Of a stretch of 64,000 nucleotides of DNA, positions 10,300-20,520 are shown piece by piece. Position 1 is the first letter of the stretch. Every line of letters begins with the position of its first letter. Source of the stretch: Oscarella lobularis (taxonomy: Eukaryota > Porifera > Homoscleromorpha > Homosclerophorida > Oscarellidae); contig NC_089192.1 of NCBI RefSeq assembly GCF_947507565.1, positions 2,264,718 to 2,328,717 on the forward strand, given 5' to 3'. The notes under the pieces are model-generated. The model worked only from the letters and a program-made list of their open reading frames with translations. It was not told the origin of the DNA and ran no database searches. A program made the position numbers and the translations under genes.

Positions 10300-13200
10300 G
10301 GCCCTCAACTTTATCTTCAATGCCTTAGAATCGAAGTTTAGGCCCTCAACTTTATCTTTAGCTCCTTAGAATCAAAGTTTAAGCCCTTAACTTTATCTTT
10401 AGGTCCTTAGAATCAAAGTTTAGGCCCTCAACTTCATCTTCAGGTCCCTAGAATCAAAGTTTAGGCCCTCAACTTTATCTTCAGGTCCTTAGAATCAAAG
10501 TTTAGGCCCTCAACTTTAACTTCAGGTCCTTAGAATCAAAGTTTAGGCCCTCAACTTTATCTTCCGGGACTTAGAATCAAAGTCTAGGCCCTCAACTTTT
10601 TCTTCAGGCCCTTAGAATAAAAGTTTAGGCCCTCAACTTTATCTTCAGGCTCTTAGAATCAAAGTTTAGGCCCTCAACTTTATCTGCAGGTCCCTAGAAT
10701 CAAAGTTTAGGCCCTCAACTTTATCTTCAGGTCCTTAGAATCAAAGTTTAGGCCCTCAACTTTATCTTCAGGCCCTTAGACTCAAAGTTTAGGCGTTCAA
10801 CTTTATCTTCAGGTCCTTAGAATCAAAGTTTAGTCTCTCAACTTTATCTTCAGGTCCCTAGAATCAAAGTTTAGGCCCTCAACTTTATCTTCAGGTCCTT
10901 AGAATCAAAGTTTAGTCTCTCAACTTTATCTTCAGGTCCTTAGAATCAAAGTTTAGTCTCTCAACTTTATCTTCAGGTCCCTAGAATCAAAGTTTAGTCC
11001 CTCAACTTTATCTTCAGGTCCTTAGAATCAGAGTTTAGTCTCTCAACTTTGTCTTCAGGTCTTAGAATCGGAGTTTAGGCCCTCAACTTTATCTTCAGGC
11101 TCTTAGTATCAAAGTTTAGTCCATCAACTTTATCTTCAGGCCCTTAGAATCAAAGTTTAGGCGTTCAACTTTATTCTCAGGGCCTTAGAATCAAAGTCTA
11201 GGCCCTCAACTTTATCTTCAGGTCCTTGGAATCAGAGTTTTGGCTCTGAATTTTAACTTCAGACCCTTAGAATCATAGTTTGGGCCTTCAAATTTCTCTT
11301 CAGGGCCTTAGAATGAAAGTTTAGGCCTTCAACTTTATCTTCAGGGCCTTAGAATCAAAGTCTAGGCCCTCAAGTTTATCTTCAGGGACTTAGAATCAGA
11401 GTTTAGGCCCTCAACTTTATCTTCAGGCCCTTAGAATCAAAGTCTTGGCCCTCATCTTTATCTTCAGGCCCTTAGAATAAAAGTTTAGGCCCTCAACTTT
11501 ATCTTCAGTCTCTTCGAATCAAAGTTTAGGCCTTCAACTTTATCTTCAGGTCCTTGGAATCAGAGTTTTGGCCCTGAACTTTAACTTCAGACCCTTAGAA
11601 GCAAAGTTTGGGCCTTCAAATTTCTCTTCAGGGCCTTAGAATCAAAGTTTAGGCCTTCAACTTTATCTTCAGGGCCTTAGAATCAAAGTTTAGGCCCTCA
11701 ACTTTATCTTCAGGTCCTTAGAATCAAAGTCTAGGCCCTAAACTTTATCTTCAGGTCCTTAGAATCAGAGTTTTGGCTCTGAACTTTAACTTCAGACCCT
11801 TAGAATCAAAGTTTGGGCCTTCAAATTTCTCTTCAGGGCCTTAGAATCAAAGTTTTGGCCTTCAACTTTATCTTCAGGTCCTTAGAATCAAAGTCTAGGC
11901 CCTCAACTTTATCTTCAGGTCCTTGGAATCAGAGTTTTGGCCCTGAACTTTAAATTCAGACCGTTAGAATCAAAGTTTGGGCCTTCAAATTTCTCTTCAG
12001 TGTCTTAGAGTCAAAGTTTAGGCCTTTAACTTTATCTTGAGGGCCTTAGAATCAAAGTTTAGGCCTTCAACTTTATCTTCAGGGCCTTAGAATCAAAGTC
12101 TAGGCCCTCAACTTTATCTTCAGGTCCTTAGAATCAAAGTTTAGTCTCTCAACTTTATCTTCAGGTCCCTAGAATCAAAGTTTAGGCCCTCAACTTTATC
12201 TTCAGGTCCTTGGAATCAGAGTTTTGGCCCTGAACTTTAAATTCAGACCCTTAGAATCAAAGTTTGGGCCTTCAAATTTCTCTTCAGTGTCTTAGAGTCA
12301 AAGTTTAGGCCTTTAACTTTATCTTGAGGGCCTTAGAATCAAAGTTTAGGCCTTCAACTTTATCTTCAGGGCCTTAGAATCAAAGTCTAGGCCCTCAACT
12401 TTATCTTCAGGGCCTTAGAATCAGAGTTAAGGCCCTCAACTTTATCTTCAGGTCCTTAGAATTAAAATTTAGGTCCTCAACTTCATCTTCAGGTCCCTAG
12501 AATCAAAGTTTAGGCCCTCAACTTCATCTTCAGGTCCCTAGAATCAAACTTTAGGCCCTCAACTTTATCTTCAGGTCCTTAGAATCAAAGTTTAGGCCCT
12601 CAACTTTAACTTCAGGTCCTTAGATTCAAAGTTTAGGCGTTCAACTTTATCTTCAGGGCCTTAGAATCAAAGTCTAGGCCCCCAACTTTATCTTCAGGGT
12701 CTTAGAATTAGAGTTTAGGCCCTCAACTTTATCTTCAGGGCCTTGGAATCAGAGTTTTGGCCCTGAACTTCAACTTCAGACCCTTAGAATCAAAGTTTGG
12801 GCCTTCAAGTTTCTCTTCAGGGCCTTAGAATCAAAATCTAGGCCATCAAGTTTATCTTCATGGCCTTAGAATCAGAGTTTAGGCCATCAACTTTATCTTC
12901 AGGCCCTTCGAATAAAAGTTTAGGCCCTCAACTTTATCTTCATGTCCTTAGAATCAAAGTTTAGGCGTTCAACCTTATCTTCAGGGCCTTAGAATCAAAG
13001 TTTATGCCCTCAACTTTATCTTCATGTCCTTAGAATCAAAGTTTAGGCCCTCAACTTTATCTTCAGGGTCTTAGAATTAGAGTTTAGGACCTCAACTTTA
13101 TCTTCAGGGCCTTAGAATAAAAGTTTATGCCCTCAACTTTATCTTTAGGTCCTTAGAATCAAAGTTTAGGACCTCAACTTTATCTTCACGCCCTTAGAAT

Positions 13201-13360
13201 CAAAGTTTAGGTCCTCAACTTTATCTTCATGTCCTTAGAATGAAAGTTTAGGCCCTCAACTTTATCTTCAGGTCCTTAGAATCAAAGTTTAGGCCCTCAA
13301 CTTTATCTTCAGGTCCTTAGAATGAAACTTTAGGCTCTCAACTTTATCTTCAGGGCCTTA
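10300..13360. repeat. 41-bp satellite array
   Basis: About 75 units of a 41-bp repeat containing AGGCCCTCAACTTTATC and TTAGAATCAAAGTTT. AAAGTT and AACTTT form a 6-bp stem round nine bases across the unit boundary. Subtypes (for example TTGGGCCTTCAAATTTCTC and TTTTGGCCCTGAAC) recur in ordered runs, so higher-order repeats are present. No genes seen. Confidence 0.94.
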
Positions 13361-13896
13361 GCTAGCCCGTGTAAGTTCGCTGTAATTTATTACAGGAGAG
13401 ACCCGTTGGCTAACCCCGTGTAATTTCGCTGTAATTTATTATTAGGATAGACCCGTTGTCTAGCCCCTGTAATTTCGCTGTAATTTATTCCAGGAGAGAC
13501 CCGTTTGCTATCCCCCTGTAATTTCGCTGTAATTTATTACAGGAGAGACCCGTTTACTAACCCCCTGTAAATTCGCTGTAATTTATTACAGGAGAGACCC
13601 GTTGGCTAGCCACTTTAATTTGGCTGTAATTTATTACAGGAGAGACCCGTTGGCTAACCCCCTGTTAATTCGCTGTAATTTATTACAGGAGAGACCCGTT
13701 GGCTAACCTCCTGTAATTTCGTTGTAATTTATTACAGGAGAGACCCGTTTGCTAACCCCCTGTAATTTCGCTGTAGTTTATTACAGGAGAGACCCTTTGG
13801 CTAGCCCCTGTTATTTCGCTGTAATTTATTACATGAGAGACCCTTTGGCTAGCCCCTGTACTTTCGCTGTAATTTATTACAGGTGAGACCCGTTGG
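13361..13896. repeat. 48/49-bp satellite
   Basis: Eleven diverged monomeric units. The left junction (GCCTTA then GCTAGCCCGTGTAAG) is the same as the one at 48203, and the right junction (CGTTGG then GCCCTCAAC) is the same as those at 10300, 44464 and 48543. The block was therefore copied together with its flanks. Confidence 0.92.
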
Positions 13897-14577
13897 GCCC
13901 TCAACTTTATCTTCAATGCCTTAGAATCAAAGTTTAGGCCTTCAACTTTATCTTCAGGGCCTTAGAATCAAAGTCTAGGCCCTCAACTTTATCTTCAGGG
14001 CCTTAGAATCAGAGTTTAGGCCCTCAACTTTATCTCCAGGCCTTTAAAATCAAAGTCTAGGCCCTCAACTTTATCTTCAGGGCCTTAGAATCAGAGTTTA
14101 GGCCCTCAACTTTATCTCCAGGCCTTTAGAATCAAAGTCTAGGCCCTCAACTTTATCTTCAGGCCCTTAGAAAGAAATTTAGGCCCTCAACTTTATCTTC
14201 AGGCTCTTAGAATCATAGTTTATTCCATCAACTTTATCTTCAGGTCCTTAGAATCAAAGTCTAGGCCCTCAACTTTATCTTCAGGGCCTTAGAATCAAAG
14301 TCTAGGCCCTAAAATTTCTCTTCACGGCCTTAGAATCAAAGTTTTGGCCTTCAACTTTATCTTCAGGGCCTTAGAATCAGAGTCTAGGCCCTCAAGTTTA
14401 TCTTCAGGGCCTTAGAATCAGTGTTTAGGCCCTCAACTTTATCTTCAGGCCCTTAGAATAAAAGTTTAGGACCTCAACTTTATCTTCAGGCTCTTAGAAT
14501 CAAAGTTTAGGCCATCAACTTTATCTTCAGGTCCTTAGAATCAAAGTCTAGGCCCTCAACTTTATCTTCAGGTCCTT
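13897..14577. repeat. 41-bp satellite
   Basis: About 17 units. The array ends at TCTTCAGGTCC, where a short TTGTAGCCG block follows. This exact kind of junction recurs at 26658 and 48650. Confidence 0.92.
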
Positions 14578-15261
14578 TGTAGCCGTTGTAGTTTCTTGCC
14601 GGAATATATACACCGCTTGTCGGAATATATACACCGCCTGCCGGAATGTATACACCGCCCGCCGGCGGAGTACGTACACGCCTTCCGGTATATATACACC
14701 GCCTTCCGGCGGAGTACGTACACTGCCTTCCGGAATATATACACCGCTTTCCGGAATATATACACCGCCTGCCGGCGGAGTACGTACACCGCTTGCCGGA
14801 ATATATACATCGCCTTCCGGAATATATACACCGCTTGCCCGCGGGGTACGTACACGCCTGTCGGTATATAAACACCGCCTTCCGGCAGAGTACGCACACT
14901 GCCTTCCGGAATATATACACCGCTTGCCGTAATATATACACCGCCTGCCGGCGAAGTACTTACACCGCTTGCCGTAATATATACACCGCTCTCCGGAATA
15001 TATACAAAGCCTGCCGGCGGAGTACGTACACGCCTGCCGGAATATATACGCCGCCTTCCGGCGGAGTGCGTACACGCCTGCCGGAATATATACACCGCCT
15101 GCCGGAATATATACACCGCCTGCCGGAATATATACACCGCCTGCCGGCGGAGTACGTACACGCCTGCCGGAATATCTACACCGCTTGCCGGCGGAGTACG
15201 TACACGCCTGCCGGAATATATACACCGCCTTCCTGCGGAGTACGTACACTGCCTGCCAGAA
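14578..15261. repeat. 21/24-bp GC-rich satellite (with a 9-bp lead-in)
   Basis: A two-unit TTGTAGCCG lead-in is followed by mixed 21-bp (CCGCCTGCCGGAATATATACA) and 24-bp units; the latter replace the AT part with CGGAGTACGTACA. GTACGTAC and ATATAT are palindromic. Long open frames in several frames on both strands are repeat artefacts. The exit junction (CTGCCAGAATTCATTCAAAA) is the same as at 51206. Confidence 0.92.
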
Positions 15262-15898
15262 TTCATTCAAAATAAATTCTGCATTAATTCAGAATAAATT
15301 ATGCATTAATTAAGAATTAATTCTGAATTAATACAGAATAAATGCTACATTTATTGAGAATAAATTCGGCATTAGTTCCGAATAAATTCTGCATTAATTC
15401 AGAATAAATTCTGCTTCTATTCAGAATAAGTTCTGCATTAATTCAGAATAAATTCTGCATTAATTCAGAATAAATTCTGAATTAATTCTACATTAATTCA
15501 GAATTGATTCTGCATTTATTCAGAATTAATTTTGTATTAATTCAGAATAAATTCTGCATTATTTCAGAATAAATTCTGTATTAATTCAGAATAAATTCTG
15601 AATTAATTCTGCATTAATTCAGAATAAATTCTGCATTAATTCAGAATAAATTCTGAATAAATTCTGAATTAATTCTGCATTAATGCAGAAATTATTCTAG
15701 ATTAATACAGAATAAATTCTGCATTAATTCAGAAAAAATTCGCCATTAATTCAGAATAAATTCTGCATTAATTCAGAAAAAATTTTACATTTATTCGGAA
15801 TAAATTTTTCATTAATTCAGAATAAATTTCGCATTTAATCTGCATTAATTCAGAATTAATTCTGCATTTATTCAGAATTAATTCTGCATTTATTCAGA
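15262..15898. repeat. 22-bp AT-rich satellite
   Basis: Units based on AATTCAGAATAAATTCTGCATT. CAGAAT-AA-ATTCTG and GAATTAATTC are palindromic, so the array can fold at every unit. No coding potential. It ends in TTCAGAATTTGTC, a junction shared with 53561 and 56817. Confidence 0.93.
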
Positions 15899-16711
15899 AT
15901 TTGTCTTGGGTACAATTTGTCCCCAGGACAAATTGTCCTGGGACAATTTGTCTTGGGACAATTTGTCCTCGGACAATTTGTCCTGGGACAATTTGTCCTG
16001 GGGACAATTTATCCTGGGGACAATTTGTCCTGGGACAATTTGTCCTGGGACAATTTGTCCTGGGACAATTTGTCCTGGGACAATTTTTCCCCAGGACAAT
16101 TTGTCCTGGGGTCAATTTGTCCCCAGGACAAATTGTCCTGGCACAAATTGTCCTGGCACAATTTGTCCTGGGACAATTTATCCTGGGGTCAATTTGTCCT
16201 GGGGACAATTTGTCCTGGGACAATTTGTCCTGGGACAATTTCTCCCGGGACAATTTGTCCCCAGGACAATTTGTCCTGGGGTCAATTTGTCCCCAGGACA
16301 AATTGTCCTGGCACAAATTGTCCTGGCACAATTTGTCCTGGGACAATTTGTCCTGGGGACAATTTGTCCTGGGACATTTTGTCCTGGGACAATTTGTCCT
16401 GGGGACAATTTTTCCTGGGACAATTTGTCCTGGGACAATTTGTCCTGGGGACAATTTGTCCTGGGGACAATTTGTCCTGGGACAATTTGTCCTGGGACAA
16501 TTTGTCCTGGGACAATTTGTCCTGGGGACAATTTGTCCTGGGGACAATTTGTCCTTGGACAATTTGTCCTGGGACAATTTGTCCTGGGAGAATTTGTCCT
16601 CGGACAATTTGTCCTGGGACAATTTGTCCCCAGGAGAATTTTTCCTCGGGACAATTTGTTCCCAGGACAATTTGTCCTGGGGCAATTTTTCCTTCTACAA
16701 TTCTTCCTTGA
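15899..16711. repeat. 15/16-bp palindromic minisatellite
   Basis: About 53 units with core GGACAATTTGTCC. The first units (TGTCTTGGGTACAATTTG) and the last units (CAATTTTTCCTTCTACAATT) match those of the block at 53562-54640, so the two blocks are copies of one ancestral block. Confidence 0.93.
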
Positions 16712-17345
16712 AATTCTAAGTTAATTCAGAATAAATCCTGCATTAATGCAGATTAAATTCCCGATTTATTCTGCATTAATTAAGAATTAATTCTGCATTT
16801 ATTCAGAATTAATTCTGCAATAATTGAAAATAAATTCTGCATTATTTGAGAATAAATTCTGCATTAATCTAGAATAATTTCTGCATTAATTCAGAATAAA
16901 TTCTGCATTAATTCAGAATAAGTTCTGAATTAATTCAGAATAAATTCTGCATTAATTCAGAATAAATTCCGCATTTATTCAGAATAAATTCCGCATTTAT
17001 TCTGCATTAATTTAGAATTTATTTTGCATTTTATTAGAATTATTTCTGCAATAATTCAGAATAAAATCTGAATTAATTCAGAATTAATTCTGAATTAATG
17101 CAGAATTTATTGTGAATTAATGCAGAATTTATTCTGAATTAATGCAGAATTTATTCTGAATTAATGCAGATTTTATTCTGAATTAATGCTGAATTTTATT
17201 CTGAATTAATGCAGAATAAATTGTTCATTAATTCTTCATTAATTCTACATTAATTCAGTATAAATTCTGAATTAATTCAGAATAAATTCTGAATTAATTC
17301 AGAATAAATTCTGCATTGAGTCAGAATAAATTCTGTGTTTATTCA
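16712..17345. repeat. 22-bp AT-rich satellite
   Basis: Diverged AATTCAGAATAAATTCTGC units ahead of island B1. From about 16970 the order of variants closely follows that at about 51310 and 54900, ahead of B3 and B4. Confidence 0.92.
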
Positions 17346-17706
17346 GAGAATGTGAGATTTTTTCGCGATGTTTTAGCGCGCGTTACACTCGAAAAGCCCT
17401 GCTCGTCGTTCGTCTCTTGTGCATCGCTTAGCGAGCGAGTTTGAGGTTCTTGATCGACTTCTTGTCGTGTTCCGTCACTTTCTGAACGGTTATTGCTAAG
17501 TTTTTCGTCGTCATGGCGTTTCGGGGTGTACGAGCGATCTTTTAGAACGATCGCCGACGTATCGTCGACTCACGACGGAGCGCCTGTCGTTTTCTTCACC
17601 TTATATACGATCATGGATGCTTCATGGCAGCATAGCTCTCGTAAAGAATATAGAATGTTGAAAAGAAAGCTGAAGCACCTTGTCTACGTAAGTTCACGAT
17701 CTTTTA
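17346..17706 (+). other. Island B, copy 1: promoter-like region and 25-codon first exon
   Basis: A 360-bp GC-richer island inside AT satellite. It contains TTTTAGCGCGCGTTACAC (17371), which shares the TTAGCGCGC word with island A. Then comes an ATG frame at 17613-17687 starting MDASWQHSSRKEYRMLK and ending KHLVY, stopped by a consensus donor, TAC|GTAAGT, in phase 0. If unspliced, the frame ends 10 codons later in the satellite. The frame is also open upstream of the ATG. The encoded peptide is basic and of no family I recognise. Four copies exist (others at 41293, 51688, 55274). Conservation of the ATG, frame and donor in all four suggests a real first exon, but coding status is unproven. Confidence 0.5.
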
Positions 17707-18657
17707 TTCTGCATTAATTCAGAATTAATTATGTATTTATTCAGAATTAATTCTGCATTAATTCAGAATAAATTCTGCATTAATTCAGAATTAATTCTGA
17801 ATTAATTCAGAATAAATTCTGCATTAATTCAGAATTATTTCTGAATTAATTCAGAATAAGTTCTGCATTAATTCAGAATAACTTCTGTATTTATTCAGAA
17901 TAAATACTGCATTAATTCAGAATAAATTCTGCATTAATTCAGAATAAATTCTTCATTAATTCTTCATTAATTCTACATTAATTCAGTATAAATTCTGAAT
18001 TAATTCAGAATAAATTCTGAATTAATTCAGAATAAATTCTGAATTAATTCTGCATTAATTCAGAATAAATTCTGCATTAATTCAGAATAAATTCTGCATT
18101 AATTTTGTTTAAATTCCGCTTTTATTCAGAATAAATTCGGCATTAGTTCCGAATAAATTCTGCATTAATTCAAAATAAATTCTGCTTTAATTCAGAATAA
18201 ATTCTGCAACAATTCAGAATAAATTCTGCATTAATTTAGTTTAAATTCCGCATTTATTCAGAATAAATTCAGCATTAGTTCCGAATAAATTATGCATTAC
18301 TTCAGAATAAATTCTGCTTTTATTCAGAATAAGTTCTGCATTAATTCAGAATAAATTCTGCATTAATTCAGAATAAATTTTGTATTAATTCAGAATAAAT
18401 TCTGCTTTAGTACAGAATAAATTCAGAATTAATTCTTCATTTATTCAGAATTAATTCTGCATTAATTCAGAATAAATTCTGCATTAATTCAGAATAACTT
18501 CTGCATTTATTCAGAATAAATTCTGCATTAATTCAGAATAAATTCCGCATTTTTTTTGCATTAATTCAGAATTAATTCAGAATAAATTCTGAATTAATTC
18601 TGCATTAATTCAGAATTAATTCTGCATTTATTCAGAATTAAATCTGCATTTATTCAG
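17707..18657. repeat. 22-bp AT-rich satellite
   Basis: It directly follows the donor of island B1, so under the gene model it would be intron. It contains GGCATTAGTTCCGAATAAA variants that also occur at 15370, 52925 and 56190. Confidence 0.92.
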
Positions 18658-18838
18658 AATTTGTCCTGGGGACAATTTGTCCCCAGGACAAATTGTCTTG
18701 GGACAAATTGTCCTGGGACAATTTGTCCTGGGACAATTTGTCTTGGGGAGAATTTTTCCTGGGGACATTTTGTCCTGGGACAATTTGTGCTGGGGACAAT
18801 TTGTCCTAGGACAATTTGTCCTGGGGACAATTTGTCCT
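18658..18838. repeat. 15/16-bp palindromic minisatellite
   Basis: Twelve units joining the AT array to the pyrimidine array. The exit junction GACAATTTGTCC|TTCTCCTATGCC is nearly the same as at 31858 and 42910. Confidence 0.9.
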
Positions 18839-20024
18839 TCTCCTATGCCTTTTTCTTTCTCCCTTTTGCCTTTTGCCTTCTCCCTTTTGCCTTTTTCCTT
18901 CTCTCTTTGCCTTTTGCCTTCTGCCTTTGCCTTTTGCTTTCTCCCTTTGCCTTTTGCCTTCTCCCTTTGCGTTTTGCCTTCTCCCTTTGCCTTTTGCCTT
19001 CTCCCTTTGCCTTTTGCCTTCTTCTTTGCCTTTTGCCTTCTCCTTTGCCTTTTGCCTTCTCCCTTTGCCTTTTGCCTTCTCCCTTTTGCCTTTTGCCTTT
19101 TCCCTTTGCCTTTTGCCTTTTGCCTTTTGCCTTTTGCCTTTTCCCTTTTGCCTTTTGCCTTCTCCCCTTTTGCCTTTTGCCTTCTCCCTTTCCTTTTGCC
19201 TTCTCCCTTTTGCCTTTTCCCTTTTCCCTTTGACTTTTGCCTTTTCCCTTTTGCCTTTTGCCTTTTCCCTTTGCCTTTTGCCTTCTCCCTTTTGCCTTTT
19301 GCCTTCTCCCTTTTGCCTTTTGCCTTTTGCCTTTTGCCTTCTCTCTTTTGCCTTTTGCCTTCTCCCCTTTTGCCTTTTGCCTTCTCCCTTTCCTTTTGCC
19401 TTCTCCCTTTTGCCTTTTGCCTTCTCCCTTTTGCCTTTTGCCTTTTGCCTTTTGCCTTTTCCCTTTGCCTTTTGCCTTTTGCCTTTTGCCTTTTGCCTTT
19501 TGCCTTTTGCCTTCTCCCTTTTGCCCTTTGCCTTCTCCCCTTTTGCCTTTTGCCTTCTCCCTTTCCTTTTGCCTTCTCCCTTTTGCCTTTTCCCTTTTCC
19601 CTTTGACTTTTGCCTTTTCCCTCTTGCCTTTTGCCTTTTCCCTTTGCCTTTTGCCTTCTCCCTTTTGCCTTTTGCCTTCTCCCTTTTGCCTTTTGCCTTT
19701 TGCCTTTTGCCTTCTCCCTTTCCTTTTGCCTTCTCCCTTTTGCCTTTTCCCTTTTCCCTTTGACTTTTGCCTTCTCCCTTTTGCCTTTTGCCTTCTCCCT
19801 TTTGCCTTTTGCCTTCTCCCTTTCCTTTTGCCTTCTCCCTTTCCTTTTGCCTTTTCCCTTTTGCCTTTTGCCTTTTCCCTTTTGCCTTTTGTCTTTTCCC
19901 TTTGCCTTTTGCCTTTTCCCTTTGCCTTTTGCCTTTTCCCTTTGCCTTTTGCCTTTTCCCTTTGCCTTTTGCCTTTTCCCTTTGCCTTTTGCCTTCTCCC
20001 TTTGCCTTTTGCCTTCTCCCTTTT
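18839..20024. repeat. 20-bp pyrimidine minisatellite (CCTTTTGCCTTCTCCCTTTG)
   Basis: Nearly 1.2 kb of almost pure pyrimidine on the plus strand in 20-bp and shorter units (CCTTTTGCCTTCTCCCTTTG, with a TTTTCCC variant). It ends in CTTTTTGTAAACAG|G, a good 3' splice acceptor, so the array would be a hugely expanded polypyrimidine tract. Long frames on both strands (Phe/Leu/Cys-rich; Lys/Gly/Arg-rich) are repeat artefacts. Confidence 0.94.
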
Positions 20025-20469
20025 TGTAAACAGGGTGTTCCTGGAGGATGTCAGATAAGTGCCGTGCAATTGTTTATGAGTTGTGTGGCTTTGTTAATTT
20101 GTATAGGGGCAATGTTAGGGCAGAGTCAATACTGATAGGTATATAATGGTTCCTAATTGTGTTACATATTTCTAATTAGTTTTCTTAGGGGCATAGGGAT
20201 GGGAGGAACAATGACAAGGAGATGGGGCGCGAGGGAGAAGAGGAACAAGCACGCAGGGAGGGGAAGGAATATCAAGGGATCGATGGTATGTGATGTAGGT
20301 AGAGTTTTAGTTATTGAGGGGTCTCTAATTCGTTTTATAGATGTGTAAGAGCGTAAGGAAGAATGATACGAGCAACGGATGCGAGTGGGAAGAGGAGGAT
20401 TGGAAGGGAAGGCAATCAGAAGGGAGGATGACTATCGAGGGGGCAAAGGTATGTGATGTAGGTAGAGTT
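20025..20469 (+). other. Island C, copy 1: acceptor site and exon/mini-intron modules
   Basis: After TTTGTAAACAG|G (acceptor ending at 20033) lies a 105-base exon candidate with an internal ATG frame (20048, MSDKCRAIVYELCGFVN). A donor-like GTATAT follows at 20139. Acceptor AGs at 20188 or 20196 give introns of 50 or 58 bases, with a CTAAT branch-point-like site. A second exon candidate ends at 20285 and is followed by a 55-base GTATGT...TATAG intron (20286-20340). A 108-base third exon (20341-20448) ends at AAAG|GTATGT. Using the 58-base intron, the MSDK frame stays open through all three (about 96 codons). The encoded protein resembles nothing I can name; the R-x-IVY pattern only vaguely recalls helix-turn-helix N termini. 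In copies 2 and 3 frames are disrupted, so this may be a decaying gene. Confidence 0.45.
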
Positions 20470-20520
20470 GTCTTGGGGACAATTGTCCTGGGACAGTTGG
20501 TCCTGGGACAATTTGTTCAG
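20470..20520. repeat. 15-bp satellite, three units
   Basis: Three units (GGACAATTGTCC and variants) join island C1 to the 41-bp array. This is the shortest clear linker of this family apart from 8991 and 31832. Confidence 0.85.

Noticed and set aside
15262..15898. AT-rich regularly spaced palindromes considered as a CRISPR-like array
   Set aside because: There are no unique spacers; repeats are contiguous and the context is eukaryotic telomere.
17493..17717. A 74-codon frame for island B starting upstream of the ATG
   Set aside because: The upstream start would be TTG; the first true ATG in this frame is at 17613, so only the 25-codon exon is proposed.
18843..20069. Long Lys/Gly/Arg-rich minus-strand frame and Phe/Leu-rich plus-strand frames
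   Set aside because: All are readings of the 20-bp pyrimidine minisatellite; frames shift with every irregular unit and the same occurs in the other two arrays.
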